Assembly: GCA_938008415.1 (NCBI GenBank)
Contig: CALLKI010000043.1
Coordinates: 48,396 to 112,395, forward strand
DNA from: an uncultured Luteimonas sp.
Lineage (GTDB): Bacteria; Pseudomonadota; Gammaproteobacteria; Xanthomonadales; Xanthomonadaceae
DNA length: 64,000 nucleotides
Reading direction: 5' to 3'
Every line of letters starts with the position of its first letter. Position 1 is the stretch's first letter. Below the pieces are notes generated by a model. That model was not told where the DNA came from and made no database searches. It worked only from the letters and a program-made list of their open reading frames with translations. Positions 1 to 5,712 of this stretch are shown here, one piece after another. The position numbers and the translations under genes were made by a program.

Positions 1-77
1 GCCGGCCCGGGCAGGGCGGTGTCGTAGACCGCAACGCCGGTCTCGTCGCAGCTGGATTCGATGCCGAGGACTTTCAT
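1..77 (-). CDS. tsaD: tsaD start (tRNA t6A transferase subunit), cut by window edge
   Basis: Only the first 25 codons lie in the window; the gene runs off the left edge on the minus strand. The translation begins MKVLGIESSCDETGVAVYDT, the typical N-terminus of TsaD/Gcp/YgjD (V-L-G-I-E-S-S-C-D-E-T). This ASKHA-fold subunit transfers the threonylcarbamoyl group to A37 of ANN-decoding tRNAs. It is divergent from rpsU, as in many gammaproteobacteria. TsaC, which makes the activated intermediate, is also in this window (45884-46450). Identification is firm; nothing can be said about the rest of the protein. Confidence 0.95.
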   Translation of the reverse strand, partial: MKVLGIESSCDETGVAVYDTALPGP

Positions 78-91
78 GGGGGAGGGGCGGC

Positions 92-121
92 TTGCGCCGT
101 CGCGGGGCAGGCCGCTATCAT
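92..121 (+). promoter_or_regulatory. predicted sigma-70 promoter of rpsU
   Basis: TTGCGC at 92-97 and TATCAT at 116-121 are separated by 18 nt, giving a start near 128 and a leader of about 45 nt before the rpsU ATG at 173. A minus-strand TATGAT overlaps the same bases (117-122) and could serve tsaD. This is prediction from motif match only. Confidence 0.5.
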
Positions 122-172
122 ACGCGGCTCGCCCGGTCCATTGGGGCCGGTCCACAGGATCCCGAGAACCCT

Positions 173-388
173 ATGCCCAGCGTCAAAGTCCGCGAAAACG
201 AGCCGTTCGAGTTTGCCCTGCGTCGCTTCAAGCGCACCTGCGAGAAGGCGGGCATCCTCGCCGAGATCCGCAAGCGCGAGTACTACGAGAAGCCGACCCA
301 GGAGCGCAAGCGCAAGGCCGCTGCCGCGGTGAAGCGCCAGGCGCGCCGTCTCGCGCGCGACGCCGCGAAGCGCCAGCGCCTGTACTGA
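173..388 (+). CDS. rpsU: 30S ribosomal protein S21
   Basis: A 71-residue, very basic protein beginning MPSVKVRENEPFEFALRRFK and ending RDAAKRQRLY, the standard length and sequence pattern of S21. S21 sits on the 30S platform near the anti-Shine-Dalgarno end of 16S rRNA and helps initiation. The start at 173 gives the canonical length; an in-frame start upstream at 92 would add 27 residues that do not belong to the family. It is divergent from tsaD and followed by a hairpin terminator, then yqeY and dnaG, so it heads a macromolecular-synthesis-type cluster. Confidence 0.97.
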   Translation: MPSVKVRENEPFEFALRRFKRTCEKAGILAEIRKREYYEKPTQERKRKAAAAVKRQARRLARDAAKRQRLY

Positions 389-410
389 TCGCGGGGCGAC
401 GACGCTCACG

Positions 411-444
411 AAGCCGGCCGCGTGCAAGCGCTGCCGGCTTTTCG
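411..444 (+). terminator. intrinsic terminator after rpsU
   Basis: AAGCCGGC (411-418) pairs perfectly with GCCGGCTT (433-440), followed by TTCGTC and further T-rich sequence. It lies between rpsU and yqeY, so it probably lets rpsU be expressed more strongly than the downstream genes, with readthrough for the rest. Confidence 0.7.
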
Positions 445-462
445 TCTTTCTGGAGATTGGCC

Positions 463-909
463 ATGGCACTGAAGCAGCAGCTCATCGACGACATGAAGGC
501 CGCGATGAAGGCGGGCGACAAGGACCGCCTGGGCGTGATCCGGCTGATCAACGCGGCGATCAAGCAGAAGGAGGTCGACGAGCGGGTCGAGCTCGACGAC
601 GCCGGCGTGCTCGCGGTGCTGGAGAAGATGCTCAAGCAGCGCCGCGACTCCGTGAGCCAGTACGAGGCCGCCGGCCGCGAGGACCTGGCCGCCGTCGAGC
701 GCGCCGAGATCGCGGTGATCGAGGGCTACCTGCCGGCGCGGCTGGGCGAGGCGGAGATCGCCGCCGCGGTCGAGGCCGCGATCGCCGAGACCGGCGCCAG
801 CGGTCCGGCGGGCATGGGCAAGGTGATGGGCCTGCTCAAGCAGCGGCTGGCCGGCCAGGCCGACATGGCCGAGGTCAGCCGGGTCGTGAAGCAGAAGCTG
901 GCCGGCTGA
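463..909 (+). CDS. yqeY: GatB/YqeY domain-containing protein
   Basis: A 148-residue YqeY-family protein. It has the typical N-terminus (MALKQQLIDDMKAAMKAGDK), the LGVIRLINAAIKQKEVDER helix, and a helical C-terminal domain (GMGKVMGLLKQRLAGQADM) like the tail domain of the GatB amidotransferase subunit. Its biochemical role is unproved; the tail domain suggests tRNA binding. It sits between rpsU and dnaG, a conserved order in proteobacteria. The start at ATG 463 follows a GGAGATTGG stretch; the longer in-frame ORF upstream would run through rpsU and its terminator. Confidence 0.93.
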   Translation: MALKQQLIDDMKAAMKAGDKDRLGVIRLINAAIKQKEVDERVELDDAGVLAVLEKMLKQRRDSVSQYEAAGREDLAAVERAEIAVIEGYLPARLGEAEIAAAVEAAIAETGASGPAGMGKVMGLLKQRLAGQADMAEVSRVVKQKLAG

Positions 910-958
910 GTTCCGCATCCCGCCGCCTCCGCGCGGAGGCGGCCCGGCTTGCCTGCAC

Positions 959-1444
959 ATGGACACGATCCGTCCCGCCACCCCGGCCGACGTGCCGCTG
1001 CTGCTCGACCTGATCCGCGAGCTGGCCGAGTACGAGCGCCTCGCGCACGAGGCCCGTGGCCGCGCGGAGGACCTCGAGGCGCACCTGTTCGGGCCCCGTC
1101 CCTATGCCGAGGCGCTGGTCGCCGAGGCCGACGGCCGGCCCGCGGGCTTCGCGCTGTTCTTCCACAACTACTCGACCTTCCATTGCAGGCCGGGGTTGTA
1201 CCTGGAGGACCTGTTCGTGCGCCCGGCGTTCCGCGGCCGTGGCCTGGGACGGCGGCTGATGGCGTACCTGGCCAGGCTTGCGGTCGAGCGCGGCTGCACG
1301 CGCTTCGAGTGGAGCGTGCTGGACTGGAACGCGCCGGCGATCGGCTTCTATCGCCGCCTCGGCGCGCGGCCAATGGACGAGTGGACCGTGCAGCGGCTGG
1401 AAGGCGAGGCCCTGCATGCCCTCGCGGCGGAGGCCCGGGGCTGA
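959..1444 (+). CDS. GNAT N-acetyltransferase, SSAT/thialysine type
   Basis: A 161-residue single GNAT domain. The acetyl-CoA pyrophosphate-binding motif RGRGLG is at residues 92-97, preceded by the strand YLEDLFVRP (81-89), and the C-terminal WNAPAIGFYRRLGA (123-136) is typical of the spermidine/spermine and thialysine acetyltransferase subgroup. A small amine such as a polyamine or thialysine is therefore a likely acceptor, but the substrate cannot be read from sequence. It lies between yqeY and dnaG with a 49-nt gap upstream that contains a GC hairpin (923-942) lacking a U-tract. Confidence 0.85.
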   Translation: MDTIRPATPADVPLLLDLIRELAEYERLAHEARGRAEDLEAHLFGPRPYAEALVAEADGRPAGFALFFHNYSTFHCRPGLYLEDLFVRPAFRGRGLGRRLMAYLARLAVERGCTRFEWSVLDWNAPAIGFYRRLGARPMDEWTVQRLEGEALHALAAEARG

Positions 1445-1472
1445 CGCGCGCCGCCGCGGCTGCGGCAACCCG

Positions 1473-1478
1473 TAAACT
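1473..1478 (+). promoter_or_regulatory. candidate -10 box for dnaG leader ORF
   Basis: TAAACT lies 6 nt before the ATG of a 16-codon ORF (1485-1535), the same spacing seen at polA, dtd and the lpxL-like gene in this window. If it is a true -10, transcription would begin at or next to that ATG. No convincing -35 is visible. Confidence 0.4.
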
Positions 1479-1484
1479 GACGGC

Positions 1485-1535
1485 ATGGCCATCCGCACGA
1501 GCCCGGCAGCAGCAGGCCGACGGGGGCGGGACTGA
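1485..1535 (+). CDS. 16-codon leader ORF coupled to dnaG
   Basis: ATG at 1485 opens a short frame encoding MAIRTSPAAAGRRGRD, ending in TGA at 1533-1535. That stop shares its A with the dnaG ATG (TGATG). The start is 6 nt after a TAAACT -10 candidate, so the message could be leaderless here and ribosomes could reach dnaG by termination-reinitiation. dnaG has only a G-rich stretch upstream, which is inside this ORF. Expression is inferred, not shown; the peptide has no recognisable domain, and codon-level conservation in related genomes would decide. Confidence 0.4.
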   Translation: MAIRTSPAAAGRRGRD

Positions 1536-3268
1536 TGGCCCGCATCCCCGACGCCTTCATCGACGAACTGCTGGCACGCACCGACATCGTCGAGGTGATC
1601 GCCGCGCGCGTGCCGCTGAAGCGGCAGGGCAAGGAGTACGCCGCCTGCTGCCCGTTCCACGACGAGCGCACGCCGTCGTTCACGGTGTCGCCGCAGAAGC
1701 AGTTCTACCACTGCTTCGGCTGTGGCGCCCACGGCACCGCGATTTCGTTCCTGATGGAATACGACCGGCTCGGTTTCCTCGACGCGGTGGAGGAACTGGC
1801 CCGCCGCGCGGGCATGGAGGTGCCGCGCGAGACGCAGCAGCGCAACCAGGACCCGGAACTCCGTGACCTGTACGCGGCGCTGGAGGCGGCCGCGGAATTC
1901 TTCCGCCGCCAGCTCGCCGCCAGCCCGCGGGCACGCGCCTACCTCGAGGCGCGCGGCGTGGGCGAGGCCGCGTGCGGGCACTTCGGCCTCGGCTACGCGC
2001 CGGACGGCTATTCGGCGCTGAAGGACGCGCTCGGCACCAGCGAGCGGCGCATGCGCCTGCTCGAGCGCGCCGGCCTGTTCTCGCGCAACGACCGCGGCCA
2101 CGTGTACGACAAGTTCCGCGACCGGCTGATGTTCCCGATCCACGACCGCCGCGGGCGGGTGATCGCCTTCGGCGGCCGCGTGCTCGACAGGGAGGCCGGG
2201 CCGAAGTACCTCAACTCGCCGGAGACGCCGCTGTTCCACAAGGGCCGCGAGCTGTACGGCCTGTGGCAGGTGCGGCAGTCGCGCTCGAAGATCGAGCGGC
2301 TGATCGTGGTCGAGGGCTACATGGACGTGATCGCGCTGTTCGAGCACGGCATCCAGAACGCCGTGGCCACGCTCGGTACCGCGACCACGCTCGACCACGC
2401 CGAGCTGCTGTTCCGCAACGCGCCGGACGTGTACTTCTGCTTCGATGGCGACAACGCCGGGCGCAAGGCAGCGTGGAAGGCGATGGAATCGGTGCTGCCG
2501 CGGATGCGCGACGGCCGCCAGGCATTCTTCCTGTTCCTGCCCGAGGGCGAGGACCCGGACAGCCTCGTGCGCCACGAGGGTGCGTCGGGGTTCGAGGCGC
2601 GGCTGGCGCAGGCGGTGCCGTTGTCGCAGTTCTTCTACGACACGCTGTCCGAAGGCATCGCGCTGTCCACGCTCGATGGCAAGGCGCGGCTGGCCGAACG
2701 CGCCCGGCCCTTGCTGGCGCGGATCCCGGACGGCGCCTTCGGCGACCTGATGCGCCAGCGCCTGACCGAGCTGACCGGCGTGGGCGTGCGCCAGCCGTCC
2801 CCGGAGCCGCAGCCGGCGGACCGGCGCCCGCGCAGGCCCGCGCCGCCTCCGGCGCCGAAGCGCAGCCTGGTCCGCGCCGCGATCACCCTGCTGCTGCAGC
2901 GGCCGTCGCTTGCGCTGGAGCTGCCGCTGCCGCTGCGCCTGGCCGCGCTGCGCCAGCCGGGCGTCCCGCTGCTGGTCGAACTGGTGGAACTGGTGCACGC
3001 GCGCCCGGACATCACCACGGGCGTGCTGATCGAGCATTTCGACGGCCGCGAGGAAAGCGCGGCGCTGCAGAAGCTGGCCAGCCAGTCGCTGCCCGGCGAC
3101 GACCAGGCGCTACGCGCGGAGTTCCTCGACTCGGTCGCGCAGCTGGAGCGGATGATGGTGCAGCAGCGCATCGACGAGCTGCAGGACAAGCAGCGCACCA
3201 GCGGCCTCGACGAGGCCGACAAGGCCGAGCTGCGCGAACTGTTGCAGGCGCGGCTCGCCGCGCGCTGA
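1535..3268 (+). CDS. dnaG: DNA primase
   Basis: A 577-residue DnaG that makes RNA primers for the replisome. The N-terminal CHC2 zinc ribbon has ligands C39, H42, C60 and C63. The catalytic core follows, with a TOPRIM fold showing the metal-binding acids E260 (VVEGYMDV) and D304/D306 (CFDGDNAG). A Pro/Ala/Arg-rich linker (about 420-445) leads to a C-terminal helicase-interaction domain ending in a helical hairpin. Length matches the E. coli enzyme. The ATG at 1535 overlaps the stop of a short upstream ORF. rpoD, its usual neighbour, is about 58.6 kb downstream on the same strand. Confidence 0.98.
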   Translation: MARIPDAFIDELLARTDIVEVIAARVPLKRQGKEYAACCPFHDERTPSFTVSPQKQFYHCFGCGAHGTAISFLMEYDRLGFLDAVEELARRAGMEVPRETQQRNQDPELRDLYAALEAAAEFFRRQLAASPRARAYLEARGVGEAACGHFGLGYAPDGYSALKDALGTSERRMRLLERAGLFSRNDRGHVYDKFRDRLMFPIHDRRGRVIAFGGRVLDREAGPKYLNSPETPLFHKGRELYGLWQVRQSRSKIERLIVVEGYMDVIALFEHGIQNAVATLGTATTLDHAELLFRNAPDVYFCFDGDNAGRKAAWKAMESVLPRMRDGRQAFFLFLPEGEDPDSLVRHEGASGFEARLAQAVPLSQFFYDTLSEGIALSTLDGKARLAERARPLLARIPDGAFGDLMRQRLTELTGVGVRQPSPEPQPADRRPRRPAPPPAPKRSLVRAAITLLLQRPSLALELPLPLRLAALRQPGVPLLVELVELVHARPDITTGVLIEHFDGREESAALQKLASQSLPGDDQALRAEFLDSVAQLERMMVQQRIDELQDKQRTSGLDEADKAELRELLQARLAAR

Positions 3269-3277
3269 GCGGGTGCC

Positions 3278-3673
3278 TCAGTCCCCGCCTGGCGTTCTCG
3301 ACAGCCGTGCGGCCAGGCCGCCGGCGACCGCGCCCGCGAGCGCCGGGCCGAAGCCGGGAACGACGGCCAGCGCCAGTTCGAACGGCCACAGGTTGTGCGA
3401 GGTCGGATCGGGCACGACTTCGTACACCACGCGCGCCATGACCGCCGCCGGCACGGAAGCGCCGGCGGCCAGCGTGGTCCGCACCAGCCCCGCGGGCGAC
3501 AGGACGCGCGCCAGCGCGGCCATGCAGCCGACCACGACAAGCCCCGCGTCCGGCAGTGCCGAGGGCAGCGAGAAGGCCGGGCTGTCGCAGGGAATGCTCC
3601 AGTAGGGAATGCCGACGGCGAGGAAGCCCGCCGCAAAGGCGAGGACAAGCATCCGTCGGCGGGTGGTACGCAT
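3278..3673 (-). CDS. small membrane protein of unknown function
   Basis: A 131-residue hydrophobic protein that I do not recognise. It starts MRTTRRRMLVLAFAAGF, a basic N-terminus followed by a first membrane segment (about 8-25), with further hydrophobic stretches at about 43-62, 68-85 and 100-124. A Pro/Asp-containing loop (VVPDPTSHNLWPFE) precedes the last one. The start at 3673 is supported by GGAG 8 nt upstream. It converges on dnaG with a 9-nt gap and is divergent from the downstream dehydrogenase gene. The topology is an estimate. Confidence 0.6.
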   Translation of the reverse strand: MRTTRRRMLVLAFAAGFLAVGIPYWSIPCDSPAFSLPSALPDAGLVVVGCMAALARVLSPAGLVRTTLAAGASVPAAVMARVVYEVVPDPTSHNLWPFELALAVVPGFGPALAGAVAGGLAARLSRTPGGD

Positions 3674-3778
3674 CGTGGTTGCTCCGGCCGGGGTCAGCGC
3701 CGCATGGCCCGGGCCAGGGTGGCGGGCAGCCCGGCCTCGGGCATGATGGGCGCGTCGGCCATGCGGGCGGAGGATGCG

Positions 3779-4684
3779 ATGCAGCTGGGGATGATCGGAC
3801 TCGGGCGCATGGGCGCCAACATGGCGCAGCGGCTGGTGCGTGGAGGCCATGCCGTGGCCGGCTACGACCCGTCACCCGACGCGCGTGCCCGCGCGCAGGA
3901 AGCGGGCATCGCCACGGCCGGTTCCCTGGAGGCGCTGGTCGCCGTGCTCGACGCGCCACGCGCGCTGTGGCTCATGGTGCCGGCGGGTGATCCGGTCGAC
4001 GCGGCCCTCGCCGTGCTGCGGCCGCTGCTGGCGCCCGGCGACGTGGTCGTGGATGGCGGCAATTCGTACTACCGCGACAGCCAGCGGCGGGCGGAGGAAC
4101 TGCGGGCCGGGGGGATCGCGTTCCTCGACGTCGGCACCAGCGGCGGTGTGTGGGGACTGTCGGAGGGCTACAGCCTGATGGTCGGCGGCGATGCGGACAC
4201 GGTGTCGCGGCTGGCGCCGTTGTTCGCGGCGCTGGCGCCTGCACCGGACCGCGGCTGGGCCCATGTCGGCCCGGCCGGCGCGGGGCATTTCGCCAAGATG
4301 ATCCACAACGGCATCGAGTACGGCCTGATGCAGGCCTACGCCGAGGGCTTCGCGATCCTCGAGCGGCGGCGCGACCTCGTGCCCGACGTGGCGCAGGTCG
4401 CCGAGGTCTGGCGCCACGGCAGCGTGGTGCGGTCCTGGCTGCTCGACCTCGTGGCCGACGCGCTGCGCCGCAACCCCCACCTCGACGGGATCGCGCCGTA
4501 CGTGTCCGATTCCGGCGAGGGGCGCTGGACCGTGGCCGAGGCCATCGCGCTCGACGTCCCCGCGCCGGTCATCACCCAGTCGCTGCTGGCACGGCTGCGC
4601 TCGCGCGACGAAGAAGCCTTCGCCGACCGCCTGCTGGCCGCCATGCGCAACGCCTTTGGCGGCCATGGGGTCAGGCCGGCCTGA
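3779..4684 (+). CDS. gnd: 6-phosphogluconate dehydrogenase, decarboxylating (short GndA/YqeC type)
   Basis: A 301-residue enzyme converting 6-phosphogluconate to ribulose 5-phosphate and CO2 in the oxidative pentose phosphate route. The Rossmann motif G-L-G-R-M-G is at residues 7-12, the substrate motif GTSGGVWG in mid-protein, and the catalytic lysine region GHFAKMIHNGIEYG follows. It is the short form, without the extra C-terminal helices of the 470-residue enzyme; short forms are often NAD-dependent, but specificity is not certain here. GGAGG 5 nt before ATG 3779 decides the start; an in-frame ATG at 3761 is less well placed. Confidence 0.88.
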   Translation: MQLGMIGLGRMGANMAQRLVRGGHAVAGYDPSPDARARAQEAGIATAGSLEALVAVLDAPRALWLMVPAGDPVDAALAVLRPLLAPGDVVVDGGNSYYRDSQRRAEELRAGGIAFLDVGTSGGVWGLSEGYSLMVGGDADTVSRLAPLFAALAPAPDRGWAHVGPAGAGHFAKMIHNGIEYGLMQAYAEGFAILERRRDLVPDVAQVAEVWRHGSVVRSWLLDLVADALRRNPHLDGIAPYVSDSGEGRWTVAEAIALDVPAPVITQSLLARLRSRDEEAFADRLLAAMRNAFGGHGVRPA

Positions 4685-4768
4685 GCACGGCCCGGCCTGC
4701 ACTGGATCAATGCGGGCCACCGGCGGTGATGTTCCCATGACCACGTCCCCTGAACCGGAGGCAGTGCG

Positions 4769-5218
4769 ATGTTCACCCACATCCTGATCGCGAGCGACGG
4801 GTCCGCCCTGGCCGGCAAGGGCCTGGACGCGGGGCTGGCGCTGGCTGCCGCGCTCAAGGCCAGGGCCACCCTGGTCACCGTGTCCGATCCCTGGCAGGCG
4901 TTCATGACCGCCGAACCCTCCGCGCTGGTGGTGGACGCCGAAGTGCGCGAGGAGCAGCGCAGGCAGAAGGAGGCCAGGGCCCGGGCGGTGCTCGAGGACG
5001 GCCGCGAACGCGCGGCGCGCGCGGGAGTGTCGCTGGAGACGGTCTACGTGCCCGAGCGGCTGGCCGACGAGGCCATCCTCGAGACCGCGGACCGGGTCGG
5101 CGCGGACCTGATCGTGATGGCCTCCCACGGCCACCGCGGCGTGCGCAAGCTGCTGCTGGGCAGCCAGACCCAGTCGGTGGTCACCCGCAGCCACCTGCCG
5201 GTGCTGGTGGTGCGCTGA
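4769..5218 (+). CDS. universal stress protein, UspA family
   Basis: A 149-residue single Usp domain. It begins MFTHILIASDGS and carries the ATP-binding signature near the C-terminus (MASHGHRGVRKLLLGSQTQSVV), followed by the terminal strand LPVLVVR. The intact G-x2-G-x9-G(S/T) pattern suggests a nucleotide-binding Usp. Such proteins are cytoplasmic and induced by growth arrest or other stress; no specific role can be assigned. A good ribosome site (CCGGAGG) precedes ATG 4769. It follows gnd by 84 nt and converges on the DUF2782 gene. Confidence 0.92.
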   Translation: MFTHILIASDGSALAGKGLDAGLALAAALKARATLVTVSDPWQAFMTAEPSALVVDAEVREEQRRQKEARARAVLEDGRERAARAGVSLETVYVPERLADEAILETADRVGADLIVMASHGHRGVRKLLLGSQTQSVVTRSHLPVLVVR

Positions 5219-5278
5219 CCCTGGGCATCGCGGGCGGTGGCCGGCCAGGCCCGGCGCATCCGGCCGCCGTGGCGGGTG

Positions 5279-5590
5279 TCACCACCCGAACAGCTTGAAG
5301 TAGGTCTGCGGCGGATCGTCGCCGGTCCGGGTCGAATGCACGCGGCCGTCGCGCAGGTACAGGTAGTAGCCCGGGCCGCGCGGAGGTTGCACGTGGATCA
5401 GGACCAGCTGGCCGCCCACGCGGTATTCGGTGATGACGTCGCCATTGGATTCGCGGCGCACGTTCTGCACCGCCTCGGGCGGGATCTCGATCCCGTCGGG
5501 CAATGGCGGTGGTGTGGACGCGCAGGCGGCCAGGCACAGCAGCAGTGCGGGAACCAGGGAACGGGCGGGACGGGGGAACGTGGGGCGCAT
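5279..5590 (-). CDS. DUF2782 lipoprotein
   Basis: A 103-residue protein with a lipoprotein signal: a basic N-terminus, a hydrophobic core (LVPALLLCLAAC) and a lipobox LAAC with the lipidated Cys near residue 24. The mature part (GDVITEYRVGGQLVLIHVQPPRGPGYYLYLRDG, then FKLFGW at the end) has the pattern of the DUF2782 family, which in proteobacteria usually lies next to polA, as here. It is probably periplasmic and membrane-anchored; function unknown. It is divergent from polA across a 122-nt spacer. Confidence 0.85.
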   Translation of the reverse strand: MRPTFPRPARSLVPALLLCLAACASTPPPLPDGIEIPPEAVQNVRRESNGDVITEYRVGGQLVLIHVQPPRGPGYYLYLRDGRVHSTRTGDDPPQTYFKLFGW

Positions 5591-5700
5591 GGCGGCTCTC
5601 CGGCGCGGAGGCTTCGATTATGCGCCCGCCGCGCGGGACGCGGGGTGACCTGCGTCCGGCAGCGGTTCCCCCCGTTCCGGCGGGCGGGGCGGCAGGGGCG

Positions 5701-5706
5701 TAGAAT
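5701..5706 (+). promoter_or_regulatory. -10 box placed for a leaderless polA mRNA
   Basis: TAGAAT is separated from the polA ATG (5713) by exactly 6 nt, so a start 6-7 nt downstream of the hexamer would fall on or beside the A of the ATG. No -35 match is evident at 16-18 nt upstream. There is also no Shine-Dalgarno sequence in the short gap, which fits leaderless translation. Confidence 0.5.
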
Positions 5707-5712
5707 CCGCCC

